Assembly (NCBI RefSeq): GCF_023856365.1
Contig: NC_064539.1
Coordinates: 28,795,493-28,859,492 of the forward strand
DNA length: 64,000 bases
Reading direction: 5' to 3'
Origin: Brienomyrus brachyistius
Lineage: Eukaryota; Chordata; Actinopteri; Osteoglossiformes; Mormyridae
The position numbers and the translations under genes are program-made. How positions within the stretch are numbered: position 1 is the first letter of the stretch; each line of letters begins with the position of its first letter. Under the pieces are notes generated by a model that saw nothing but the letters and a program-made list of their open reading frames with translations, made no database searches and was not told where the DNA came from. Of the stretch, positions 12,514-23,394 are shown piece after piece.

Positions 12514-12629
12514 CAGTGATTCTCAAGCCGGTCCTTGGGGAGTCCCAGACGGTCCACATTTTTGCTCCCTGCCAGCTCCTAGTACGTGGACCGTCTAGGG
12601 GTCCCCAAGGAAAGGTTTGAGAAACACTG
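12514..12629. mobile_element. Short hAT-like inverted-repeat element (MITE)
   Basis: The left arm starts CAGTGATTCTCAAGCC and the right arm ends GGTTTGAGAAACACTG. The two arms are about 44 bp, imperfectly complementary (both include AGACGGTCCAC or its complement) and separated by about 30 bp. CAGTG...CACTG ends are typical of hAT elements. The 8-bp flanks match at only four positions, so the target duplication has decayed or the insertion is old. Confidence 0.7.
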
Positions 12630-12875
12630 TTCTAATTCAAACTGAATTTTAAGCATCCAATTAAAATATGGTTTGTTGACCATTCCGCCCCATTAAGGAC
12701 AAATATGAATCTAGTAATCAAGTTCAGACATTGTGAGTGTGGTAAGACATTCTCGCCACTTCCTAATACTGTTTGACAGTCCTGCAAATCTTTAGACTCT
12801 GCAGCAAACATTTGTCGATCCTACATTACTCTAGATGCCAACTCAACCCTGACCCATGGTGAACTTTGAGTCAGG

Positions 12876-13104
12876 GGCTACGGTATATGGGCTACGGTTA
12901 TGGGTTATGGCATATGGGCTATGGTATATGGGCTACGGTATATGGGCTACGGTTATGGACTACGGTATATGGGCTACGGTATATGGGCTATGGTATATGG
13001 GCTATGGTATATGGGCTACGGTTATGGGCTACGGTATATGGGCTATGGTATATGGGTTATGGTATATGGGCTATGGTATATGGGCTATGGTATATGGGCT
13101 ACGA
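12876..13104 (+). repeat. 13/14-bp satellite, about 16 units
   Basis: Units such as GGCTATGGTATATG alternate with 13-bp variants GGCTACGGTTATG. Because the units are 13 or 14 bp and lack stops, all three + frames stay open (glycine/tyrosine/tryptophan-rich frames of 83-130 codons). These are repeat artefacts, not genes. A G17 run follows at 13185-13201. Confidence 0.95.
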
Positions 13105-13320
13105 TAACCTGGCTGCAGTCCTTCTTTCCAACAAACTATCTCGAAGGGCTCCTGAAATTTCTGTTTACAGTGATTAATGCCTGCGGGGGGGGGGGGGGGG
13201 GACTTTCTTCTGTGGTGGGACACACACCTTACAATCTGCATCTGCTCTCTTTTATGCTGTGCATTCAGATGTTCTGGTCACTTCCTATCTGAATTTTTAT
13301 CGCCGGTCATGTAAACTTTC

Positions 13321-13680
13321 GGGGCGGCATGGTGGTGCAGTGGTTAGCACTGTCACCTCACACCTCTGGGACCCGGGTTCGTGTCTCCGCCTGGGTCACA
13401 TGTGTGCGGAGTTTGCATGTTCTCCCCGTGTCGTCGTGGGGTTTCCTCCGGGTACTCCGGTTTCCCCCCACAGTCCAAAAACATGCTGAGGCTAATTGGA
13501 GTTGCTGAATTGCCCATAGGTGTGCATGTGTGAGTGAATGGAGTGTGAGTGTGCCCTGCGATGGGCTGGCCCCCCATCCTGGGTTGTTCCCTGCCTCGTG
13601 CCCATTGATTCCGGGATAGGCTCCGGACCCCCCGCGACCCAATAGGATAAGCGGTTTGGAAAATGGATGGATGGATGGAT
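13321..13680 (+). mobile_element. Full-length tRNA-derived SINE with target duplication
   Basis: The head GGCGGCATGGTGGTGCAGTG continues through a pol III A-box-like GGTGCAGTGG and B-box-like GGGTTCGTGTC. A LINE-like body (TTTGCATGTTCTCCCCGTG, GATGGGCTGGCCCCCCATCC) and an (ATGG)n tail follow. Perfect direct repeats of GTAAACTTTC flank it (13311-13320 and 13681-13690; 12 bp if AT is included). This marks target-primed insertion with little later change, so it is a young copy. Open frames inside it are artefacts. Confidence 0.93.
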
Positions 13681-13690
13681 GTAAACTTTC

Positions 13691-15719
13691 CCGTGACAAT
13701 TTTCCTTTTTGGTTTGCTGTAGCGTTTCGGGAACCACCAAGTGGATGTGAATTTTTTTTTTAACTACTTTGAGAGTTTTTACTAATCGTGAGAAATCATT
13801 CACTTCTCACCCTGATATCTGTGTGGCTGGGAAGTTTCTGCTCGGCATTGTGTCGGGTGAACCCTATATGTGCTAGAGTGGCTGTTCCCAGCCTCACCTG
13901 GGCTCCAGCGCTGGAATTGCAGGTGTAGCCTGTGGTTATCTACACTCGGATGCTGTGACGGACTCTCCAGCTGCCTGTGTGCCTCTCTACATCCCCCCTG
14001 CACACTCATTACTGAATCCAGAAGAACCCTTATTCATATTCCTATAGCTGGTACTGCTGGTGGTAATTAACTCTTCATTTTTTTATATTCCTTTAACACA
14101 CTGACTTTCATTTCTCCTTTTATTATAAAGATATATTGTCTTTGGGAGATACCATTTGATTGCTTTCCTGTTTCATGCCTCGTACATTTATTTAGCAAAA
14201 TGAACCGAAAGTGTCTATATACTGAAAGAGTCATGCGGAAAAAGGACTTCGCATGAAATGCGTTTAAAGTGTTTTTAATAAAGCAGATGCGAAAATCCGA
14301 AAGTAAACAGGGGTTCGCATGCAAAACCTCAAATGACGTGAGAATATGACAGGCAGAGGATGAAATCATTTCCCACAGCACCCCGGCAGACTAAAAAGAA
14401 AAAAGGAAAAATTATGCCACAGTGCCTAAATTAGGGAAAGTGTGTGGAGTGACCATGAAGCTCCATTTCCCATCTTGGCGGCGGAGCATTAACACATGAG
14501 CAAAGACGAAAGAAACGGCCGCTTCATGAACTGAACGCAGCAAATGGCCTGGAGAAACAGTGAAGTAAATACAGTTTTCCTTTATCTGCCCCAAATTCGC
14601 TAGATACGTAAAACACTGGCATGAGAATATCCTCGTTAATCTTGCCTACCCTTGGATAAACTGCTACAGGAAACCATCTTTCCACTGACCCTTCGACTCA
14701 CCCTGGGTCGGTACAAGGTCATTTCTTTTTAAGTAGATGTTTTTATTTTCTTTCGTCTTCAAGGGGAGACGCTGACCTTGGGCTTTGTTGGTTGTATTCT
14801 TTTTGGATGTGTGATCTAGAAATACGTCACACAAATAGTGAAGTTCTGTAGGATTTTTTTTTTTCTTTGAAGTACAAAAGTATCGTTTCATTGTTGAATT
14901 TATGCCACAGAACCTTTTTTAATTTTGAAAAATATAATTAAATCATTCATATTCTCTTGACAGGATGAACAATACCTTCTGTGTTGTCAAATATGACATT
15001 TCATGTGTTATTAAAAAAATGCAAGCTATGTTCTTTTGACTTTTTTTCCATGCCTGAAAATGGCTTATTGCTTGAAACTGGGGGGAAAAAAAACATTAAT
15101 TTGAAACGAATTGATGTTCAACTTGTTTAGTGCCTCTGTAATTTTTTTATGGAAGCATTTATTGTAAGCGTGATTTAAGGAGCATTTTTACTTAACTAGT
15201 AAATAAAGCTGAGAAACATTCGGAAATAAGGTACAAGGTAACCACTTGCCTGTTTAATGTTCTTCACATTTAGTTTTTTTCATCAAGGTTACAAAATCAA
15301 GCTTCTGAATAAGTCGTGAAAGCCAGTTTGAATGCTCTGACATTTTTCATACATTTCTTCTCAGTAAAATTCTTATCATAACCGAATAAACACAACTGTA
15401 TTTGTACTCTTAATAAAAACTATGAACATTTTAAAAATGCAACCATATTGGTTCGGTCCTCACGAGTACGCAAGGTGTACTTGAATTTTTTAAATAACAC
15501 AAGACAGTGATTTGGGCGGTGGATGGTAGAGTTTGAAGATTGCTTCCCACATTTGAGGCGAATGTCACGCCACAGAGATAAATTCAATCAGTCAGATACA
15601 TCTGATGATATTTGCAACTATGTATTGGGGGAAAATGAGTGGCTGAATTTTTATTTTGCTTTTTCGTGTTTTTATCTCTATAAAACAATGAGGCTAAGTG
15701 TGACTCACTGGATAATGCA
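13691..15719. other. AT-rich unique sequence, no gene recognised
   Basis: No recognisable gene, RNA or repeat. Open frames reach at most 104 codons and show no domain. Possible regulatory content cannot be judged by eye. Confidence 0.5.
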
Positions 15720-16395
15720 AAACTTTAGCAGTGACATGGTGCCTTAAGAGTGACATGCTCACCTTAGCAGTGGAAGAATAGATTAGTAGTGACCCTAGTG
15801 TTCTAGCAGGGACCCAGTCACTTTGAAAATGACACAGTGCCTAAACGGTCACATAGTCACCTTATTAGTGATGCAGTGTCTTAACAGTCATATAGCAACC
15901 ATTGCAGTGGAACAGTACCTTAACAGTGACATAGTCACCTTCATAGTGACATAGTGCCTTAACAGTGACAATAGTCACCATTGCAGTGGCAGAATGCCTA
16001 AACAGTGACATAGTCACCTTCGTAGTGACATAGTGCCTTAACAGTGACAATAGTCACCATTGCAGTGGCAGAGTGCCTAAACAGTGACATAGTCACCTTC
16101 GTAGTGACATAGTGCCTTAACAGTGACAATAGTCACCATTGCAGTGGCAGAGTGCCTTAACAGTGACAATAGTCACCATTGCAGTGGCAGAGTGCCTTAA
16201 CAGTGACATAGTCACCATTGCAGTGACACAGCATCTCGCCAGTAACATATTGCCCTAGCAGTGTCATAAGTGCATTAAGTGACCAAGGCCCCTTGAAAAT
16301 GAGAGTGGACCTTCAGAGTGACATGATGTATTAGTAGTAATACAGTACTGACACAGCACCTTAACATAGCAGCCCTGCAATGATGCGGCACCCTG
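15720..16395. repeat. 79-bp higher-order tandem repeat of about 26-bp subunits
   Basis: CAGTGACATAGTCACCTT recurs at 15924, 16003 and 16082, exactly 79 bp apart. Each unit has three related subunits built on AGTGACATAGT. Flanks from about 15720 and to about 16395 are diverged single subunits, so the array grew from the middle. Minus-strand frames through it are artefacts. Confidence 0.9.
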
Positions 16396-17289
16396 GGAAT
16401 GACCCAGCAGCCCAGCCAGTGGCTTTGTGGCACTGAATATCGAGTCATGGTCACACTCCACTCCTACACCCAGAAGTTTGCTCTTATTGCTAATTGCTGT
16501 TTCTCTGGCAGCTGTACTATTCTCCCAGATGTACTTAAAGCACAATTCATTCGTACGACGTTCCAGATTTTTATGTGTAGGCCTCGCTGACCTCCCACAG
16601 TCTTTAGTGTTTTTTTCTCAAATGTACGTCAAGATTCTGGGATCAGTCACAGATGTGCTCTTCCTCTTCTGAACATCCGTCGTTTCGAAGCTGATGGTAC
16701 AGCATGTAGAACAGACATGGGGAGCAACGTAAGTGGATATAAATTTCACGGAAACCGAAATCCGGAGCCCCGGATGGTATATGGTGGTGTATGAAGAGCG
16801 GAATTATTCTGATGATTGTTGTATGCTAAATGATAGCTAACATCAGTATTCAAAGTCCTAAAACAACCCTATTAGAATGACAGGCCTGTTATCTCTCCTT
16901 TACATATGACAGCAGCATACTGTAGCACCTCCAGGTTAAAAAGCACAAAATGCTTTTGCTTATAATGTCAGAGGGACGCAGTACATTGATGACTTGTCCT
17001 GTTTACATTGCAGCTGCATAGTTGCGACGTCTGTGTGTCAACCAAAGATCTTCCTGAGACCCTTCTGGAAGGTTTTTGATGAACTTCAGCGCGGCGCTGG
17101 GGTGTTTGGCTTCTCCCATATTCTCCGCAATCCTCCCCCAATCCCTCGACGCCATACCAGATGTTTGGATTACAGCTCTGTAAACTATGTCAGAATTTCA
17201 ATCTTTACTGTCTGTTTATTATTCTCCGAGGGTGATATTACAAATGTTCTCATGTACAGATATCGTGAGCGATGCGCGCCTCTGTCTGC
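16396..17289. other. Unique sequence, nothing recognised
   Basis: Frames of 81 to 103 codons exist (16427-16672, 16994-17305) but show no known domain and are not flanked by convincing splice signals. Confidence 0.45.
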
Positions 17290-18175
17290 GTGGGAGATGG
17301 AATAACAGGGTTTGTAATTTGTGCAAGTAAGAGATACTTTATATATCTCTCAATGTCATGGATAAGGAGCTGTGCTTTTAATTAAAACTGACAACCTTTC
17401 GAATCATATCGGGGGTCCCTCTTTGGCCCCATTTTAGCCATCCCACTATGGGAATAAAGAACTGCTAATTGACCTAATATTAACATCACGGTTTGCTTCA
17501 TATTCTTAATTATGGTCAGGCATAGCGATACCTTGAAAGCGCAAATGCACTCATATTAGTGTTATTGAAAATGTCCCTATATTCTCTAAAACTGACATGC
17601 GGCCATTTTAACGTCAGCCCCAGAATCCCATGCCAGCGGCGTTCAATTCCAGTCACTCTCATTCGCCCTTGTTGGCTGGGCTCCGTCCCGAAATAATCAG
17701 TGAAATGACCAGTGCATATAAATAAATGCATTTGGACTACAGTACTTACGGCCACTTTGTATGTCTGTATCGGCTCAGGCTTACGCTGGGAGAGGTCAAA
17801 ACCGCATGGTCAGAATCAAAAGTGATGATGAATGCTTTCCCGCCGAGAGCCGGACGGAATGTCCTTGGATTTAATCAAAACTATTTGTTTTTAGGCGGGC
17901 CTTGCCGTTGTCTCTTTTGCTCTTGTCCACTGATAGCCTGACATTAATGACATCGTAAATCATGTGAAGTGCCGCTGCGGGTTTGGTAACTTTGGGACTG
18001 GCTGATATGGCTGTTCATCTCAGGAATGCCAGATAAAGGTCACGTTAGATCGCGGCGTGCGGGCGGCAATGTCGGCAGGATCGCCGCGAAATCTACACGT
18101 ACTGCTGCCATATAAAGTAACACCACCGAGAACATTCGGATCAAAACATTAACGTGAGAATTAACAATTGCTGTT
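17290..18175. promoter_or_regulatory. Candidate conserved non-coding block(s)
   Basis: Repeat-free unique sequence with TTTTAATTAAAACTG (about 17375), CTGCTAATTGACC (about 17461) and TCTTAATTATGG (about 17502). A balanced-composition part follows at 17790-18080. No recognised protein motif. The regulatory reading is inference. Confidence 0.3.
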
Positions 18176-18458
18176 TAACATCTGAATTATCAGGCAGTAA
18201 TGATGCTGTCTGTTTTTGGTCTTTCCGGGATTTTCCTCGTTACTCCAGAGTGTGAAATATCCTCCCCACAAAACAGACTGCAGCCTTTTTCCTGGCATGT
18301 GTTTCGTAAACTTTCCTGCTTAGTATGTATGTTGTGTCTTCTTATGAATTTCCAGAAATCCTCAGAGGATATTTTGTAGCATTTCATAGAAGCAATCCTT
18401 TTACAATAGAGTTCAAACATACCACCCCATCGTTTCTCATCTGTTTTATTGCCTGAAC

Positions 18459-18540
18459 TTGTCCGTCTTGTACACTGTATTTGTACGTCGCTTTGGATCA
18501 GTTCATCTGTAAATTGAGAAAATGTGACATGTAAGTTAGA
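18459..18540 (+). mobile_element. tRNA-SINE tail fragment
   Basis: GTACGTCGCTTTGGATCAG and the following CTGTAAATTGAG resemble the common teleost SINE 3' end (TCGCTTTGGATAAAAGCGTC-like). The head is missing. It lies inside the 133-codon minus frame at 18190-18591, which weakens any coding call there. Confidence 0.5.
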
Positions 18541-18611
18541 CAGCTGTAGAGGATCAGTACAGTGCACAGTACTTTGTACTGTATCATCCATTCATCTATC
18601 TGTATCTTCCA

Positions 18612-18720
18612 TCCATCCATCCATCCATCCATCCATCCATCCATCTTCCTACTGCTAGAAGGTCAGTGGCGGAACAGGACACCAGATGGGGGAGACCCTG
18701 GACAGAACGCCAGCTCATCG
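18612..18720 (-). mobile_element. 3' fragment of the (ATGG)n-tailed SINE
   Basis: (CATC)n at about 18612-18643 is followed by diverged SINE body (ACCCTGGACAGAACGCCAGC, CTCATCGCAGG) in reverse orientation. It is 5'-truncated and old. Confidence 0.7.
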
Positions 18721-18834
18721 CAGGTAACAGAGATATGTACCATTAATGTTTTTTTTATTTGAGTGCATAATATGTCTGTTGTTGATTTGTTAACCTTGGA
18801 CATTGTGCGTGTCAGCTTCCTGTGTGCTACCAGT

Positions 18835-19031
18835 AGGGGGCGGTGTGCGGCTCAGTGGGTCAGGATGCTGTGCCTGTAATCGGAAGGTCACCAGTTCAAA
18901 TCCCAGGGTCGGCAAAGTGATGCCAGCATTGGGCCCTTGAGCTCGGCCCTTAACCCCAATTACCCCAGGGACTGACTGACCCCGCTTTAACAAAAAAAAC
19001 TAAAGCATCTGCTAAATACATAAAACTGTAA
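18835..19031 (+). mobile_element. tRNA-derived SINE
   Basis: The head has an A-box-like GCTCAGTGGGTCAGG and a B-box-like CAGTTCAAATCCC, with GTCACC just before the latter. The body TTAACCCCAATTACCCC and tail AAAGCATCTGCTAAATACA end the element. The tail matches the shared teleost SINE/LINE 3' module. Nearly full length with moderate divergence. Confidence 0.85.
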
Positions 19032-19179
19032 ACTCCTCAGCCTCTTTGTCACGTTACTATCCAGTCCTGGCTAAACATTTCAACTTGAAGAGCCTCACAA
19101 ATGCAGCCATCATTGACCTAAGATCAAGAGTAGTGTGTTTGTAGGTGTGTATTCGTGTTAGAGGTGATTTAAGCTGTTT

Positions 19180-19560
19180 ATTTCTGCCGTGACGGGCGTG
19201 TAAATCAGCCTCGGCTGAGTGTCGCTGTTATTCATGTGACATAAATATAATTACTCCGCCTATGAACGCGTGTTGTACACGGCCGTGTATTTATCTGTCC
19301 TAATGGAAAGCTCATAAAGAAAAATGTATCATAAGCAGAGATATGGAAGTGAGGTATTCATCTGGAGGCTCTATGGCCTAATGGCAGCTATAATTTAAAG
19401 TGTCGCCTGCTTCTCCTTATTCAATCAGGGCCCCCCGTCAGCTCCCTTTATATTCCGGGTTCGATCGGGACCCGAAGGCCATCAAGAGGTCCGAGACGAT
19501 GAATACTCGTATTAATCCCCTGATTTCCATTTAAAATGCGGAATCGACTTGATTAAGCTT
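19180..19560. promoter_or_regulatory. Strong candidate conserved non-coding element
   Basis: A repeat-free block of even composition with ATTCATGTGACATAAATA, TATAATTACTCC, CTATGGCCTAATGGCAGC and TATAATTTAAAG, and no tandem structure. It continues into CTTGATTAAGC near 19549. Such sequence is typical of enhancers in gene deserts. No coding frame. Conservation is not tested. Confidence 0.35.
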
Positions 19561-19868
19561 TGATGCTGAATAATTATATGGCAAACATGGGGGGGGGGTG
19601 TAGGAAGATTGCAGATTGGGCCTTTGGGAAATGCCTTTTTGGGGTGGCGGGGGTCAAAGGGAAGCATTGGCCATGACTGAGATGATGAATCCTTCAGCTT
19701 TTCGCTTATGCAATTAACAAGCCACACTCCTATTAATTTGTGGCCCCCTGAGAGGTGAGTGGTCAGATATGGCAGGGCCATTGGTCAGAGGTCTGGGTCA
19801 GAGGTCGAGCCGGGAGTGGCAGCTCTAGTCAAATGGGGAAACTAGCCAAATCCGGATTGAACTGGATG

Positions 19869-19871
<3 letters not shown>
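19561..19871. other. Unique sequence, possible extension of the block upstream
   Basis: No gene recognised. A G-rich tract lies near 19590. Repeated GGTCAGAGGTC-like half-sites occur around 19784-19810, which may be chance. Confidence 0.4.
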
Positions 19872-19930
<59 letters not shown>

Positions 19931-19974
19931 CACACACACAATGTATATATGTATGTGTGTGTGAGTATGTGTGT

Positions 19975-20008
<34 letters not shown>

Positions 20009-20013
20009 ATATA
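19872..20013. repeat. Compound (TA)n / (CA)n / (TG)n microsatellite
   Basis: (TA)n at 19872-19924, CACATACACACACACA to 19940, a TATG/TGTG tract, then (TA)n again to 20013. The CA and TG arms with TA at both ends make it partly self-complementary and able to fold. Confidence 0.95.
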
Positions 20014-20638
20014 GTCAACTTGTCAAGTTTGTGTAACCTATTCGATAACTTTAAAGTTTATATATTAAGTTTAGACAATGTTTTGATTGTTAGACATATT
20101 TTGTTCATATCACAGTGAAAGCAATCAATAATCAATTTTAAAAACTCTTAAATTCAACCCATTATATGCTACTGTGATATGACCTTTGAAACAATATGGA
20201 CTTAAACATGCCTGGCCTGACTGTCATCACATTTATTTGAATCTGTTGTTTTTGCTCCATGTAATTAATCTAAGCAGCTGTTAAATGTATTACTGTGAAG
20301 GTCTGGATGTCGATCTCCCCTAGTCCCTTCCACTATAGCATTGGAAAGCGCCGTAACAGATCAGATGGGCTTAATGACTTCTACATGCAAGGAGCTGCTT
20401 AATGTTCTGAAGCCTTAAGACAGCATTATGATTCCATGCTTTAGCTTTCCGTCTCACTTTGATCTGCAGCTATTTACCGAAAGTCGAGCTTCCCTGTGAC
20501 TTTATATTCACAAGCTATTGCTCGTAAAATCCGGAACCTTCAAGCACAGTGATATTCACAACGATATTCAGTGCTTCAGGAAGATCTCCCTTGGTTTTTT
20601 AACATTTACACCCTTTTACAAATTAATTGAAACAAGGT
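20014..20638. other. AT-rich unique sequence, nothing recognised
   Basis: No gene, RNA or repeat family seen. Confidence 0.5.
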
Positions 20639-21650
20639 AGGACTGGGTTAGAGCTGGGTGGATGGACAGAGGAGGCACTGTGCCCACAGACTGGCAGGCC
20701 TGCTCGGGTGGGGTTAGGGCTGAGTTGATGGACACAGGAGGCACTGTGCCCACAGACTCGCAGGCCTGCTTGGGTAGGGTTAGAGCTAGGTGGATGGAGA
20801 GAGGAGGCACTGTGCTCACAGATTGGCAGGCCTGCTCGGGTGGGGTTAGAGCTAGGTGGATGGAGAGAGGAGGCACTGTGCTCAGATTGGCAGGCCTGCT
20901 CGGGTGGGGTTAGAGCTAGGTGGATGGAGAGAGGAGGCACTGTGCTCACAGATTGGCAGGCCTGATTGGGTAGGGTTAGAGCTGGGTGGATGGACAGAGG
21001 AGGCACTGTGCCCACAGACTGGCAGGCCTGATTGGGTAGGGTTAGAGCTAGGTGGATGGAGAGAGGAGGCACTGTGCTCACAGAATGGCAGGCCTGCTCG
21101 GGTGGGGTTAGAGCTAGGTGGATGGAGAGAAGAGGCACTGTGCCCACAGACTGGCAGGCCTGCTCGGCTGGGGTTAGAGCTGAGTGGATGGACAGAGGAG
21201 GCACTGTGCCCACAGACTGGCAGGCCTGCTCGGGGGGGGTTAGAGCTGAGTGGATGGACAGAGGAGGCACTGTGCCCACAGACTGGCAGGCCTGCTCGGG
21301 TGGGGTTAGAGCTAGGTGGATGGAGAGAGGAGGCACTGTGCCCACAGACTGGCAGGCCTGTTCAGGTCGGGTTAGAGCTAGGTGGATGGAGAGAAGAGGC
21401 ACTGTGCCCAGAGACTGGCAGGCCTGCTCGGGTCGGGTTAGAGCTAGGTGGATGGAGAGAAGAGGCACTGTGCCCAGAGACTGGCAGGCCTGCTCAGGTT
21501 GGGTTAGAGCTAGGTGGATGGAGAGAAGAGGCACTGTGCCCACAGACTGGCAGGCCTGCTCAGGTCGGGTTAGAGCTAGGTGGATGGAGAGAAGAGGCAC
21601 TGTGCCCAGAGACTGGCAGGCCTGCTCGGGTTATGGTTAGAGCTGGGTGG
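20639..21650. repeat. 66-bp minisatellite, about 15 units
   Basis: Units begin GTTAGAGCTAGGTGGATGG and contain GAGGCACTGTGCCCACAGAC and GGCAGGCCTGCTCGGG. Starts at 20647, 20713 and so on show a 66-bp period. Variants (AGGTGG or GAGTGG; GAGAGG, GACAGAGG or GAGAAGAGG) are arranged in blocks. Because 66 is divisible by three and the units lack stops, frames up to 325 codons run on both strands. A 2-bp deletion near 20884 changes the frame without producing a stop. The frames are therefore a property of the unit, not evidence for a protein. Confidence 0.95.
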
Positions 21651-21707
21651 TATGACTGTGAATCCATGTATGTTTCCAGTGAATGGTCTGAGAATGCTTC
21701 CCATGTT

Positions 21708-21905
21708 TCTGTGGCATTTCCTTCAGGTTTTCTGGTTTCCCCCACAGTCCAATAACATGCTAAGTTTAACTGGAGTACAAATTCCCCACAGGCATGAATG
21801 CTGTGCGTTTCCTGCAACGGATTGGCACCCCATCCTGGGTTATTCCCGTACAATTTTTATCAGTCCACAAGATCCTAAATTTGGACCCAATGCGATAAGT
21901 ATAAA
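21708..21905 (+). mobile_element. Degraded (ATGG)n-type SINE, 5'-truncated
   Basis: TCTGGTTTCCCCCACAGTCC, GGATTGGCACCCCATCCTGG and CCAATGCGATAAGTATAA align in order with the body of the 13321-13680 copy. Head and tail repeat are lost. It directly follows the 66-bp minisatellite. Confidence 0.75.
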
Positions 21906-23390
21906 TTAATGTGACTGTGACGTCTGTCTTAACTGTGGTCAGTCTATCTATGTTGCAATTCATTTGCATAAGAGTGTACGTATGAAAAGGGTGATCCATT
22001 CATATTCAAAGCAGAATCTGTGGTACAGGGCGATCCTGCAGCCTTTCACAAGAAGAGCAGGGTGACAGTCTGACGATGCTCAGGAGAGGATGGTAGCCTG
22101 TCGAAGACACACACATGCACCCAACACATAGTTACACTCAGAGAGGTGTAGGACACCGGTGTGTGACTGTCAGAGGAAAGTGGAGTGCTCTAACGAAAGG
22201 CGCTCCAACACAGCACCAGTAATGGAGAATTTATTAGTGCAATTAGTTGGGCAGTCAACATTCACGACTGGGAAGGTGACAGCGAGAGCTTCTAAGAGAA
22301 GGAGTGGCCTCAGGGTTAATGTGCTACAAAATTGCAAAAAGAGCTGTCAAAACTAACATGGTTTGGGAGCCGCCCACGTCCCGACAGGGATACCATCTCT
22401 TTCATGTCGGGGCAAAAGTACTCCCACATGTTTGGCCGTTCCCTTAATACTCCAGGGGACATATTTCATGTCAGCGCTGCACAACTTCAAAACATTTCCA
22501 TGCTCAACTTCTTTGGTGTGTGTGTGTGTGTGTGTGGAGGGGGGGAGAGTCACAGTCAGCATTTACTGTCATTACTAAAACACAGGTTCGATTTGACTGA
22601 CCTCCCTGATTATCCGAATATTTAAATCTGTCACAGTACAGCTAACAAAAAGCCAGGTATAACTTTTAGTCTTTTCCCTCCTTGTCTGTGGTTCCATTAA
22701 GGCATTCCTGCTAGGTTGGATCACATGTGTGGGCTCTTAGCGATGTAGCTATTTATATCGTCGTTCATGTCGTAACATTGCCGGGGAGGATGTGCCATGT
22801 GTATAATACTCATTTTGCACGAGTATTACGTGGCGTTTGGGAGCGTAGGCGCCATTAAGCAGCCTCCGTTTACCTTTAGGAACCCTCGTGATCCAGGTAG
22901 CGAGACGTTCGAACAGCTCAGAAGGTCTGGATGCTCCTCTTACATACTAATGCTGATTCATGGATTTGACGGATGTCAGCGTTGGGTGGCCCCTCCCTTT
23001 CTGACAGAGCTGCGTGGTCTGCCCACCCCATCTCACCCTTCCTGCAGAAGTTTTGACGTGCTAGATGTTGATGCTTCTCTACAATGGCGGTGTGGGGCTG
23101 GGGGTCATCCTCACAGAGGGTAATAGGGGCTTAAGCCTGGCTCAGCAAGCTTATGCAGATGCAATGACCTTGCTTTCCGAGGTCAAATAGCAGCTTTGCA
23201 TCCATCACCCCTCACCTGTATCCTCCTCCCCTTTATCCACTAACCCTCACCCTGATCAAAAGTCCGCCTGCTATATAAAGCGATGTGCATTTAATCTGCT
23301 TACGGGGGATATCTGAGGACAGCCTTAGCAGAAGTGAAAGCAGCACAGGTTGGTGTTTACATGATGCTGGGGATTGTCTCAGTGTCTGGT
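21906..23390. other. Unique sequence with a short (TG)n tract
   Basis: No gene recognised. (TG)n lies at about 22516-22535. 22190-22350 is unique and enhancer-like (GTGCAATTAGTTGGG) but weakly supported. The 108-codon frame at 22797-23123 shows no domain. Confidence 0.45.
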
Positions 23391-23394
23391 GTGT

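Noticed and set aside
18190..18591. 133-codon minus frame
   Set aside because: It overlaps a SINE tail fragment and shows no domain.
20623..21755. Frames of 325 (minus) and 299 (plus) codons as a repeat protein gene
   Set aside because: They come from a stop-free 66-bp minisatellite; several phases on both strands are open, and a frameshifting deletion is tolerated.
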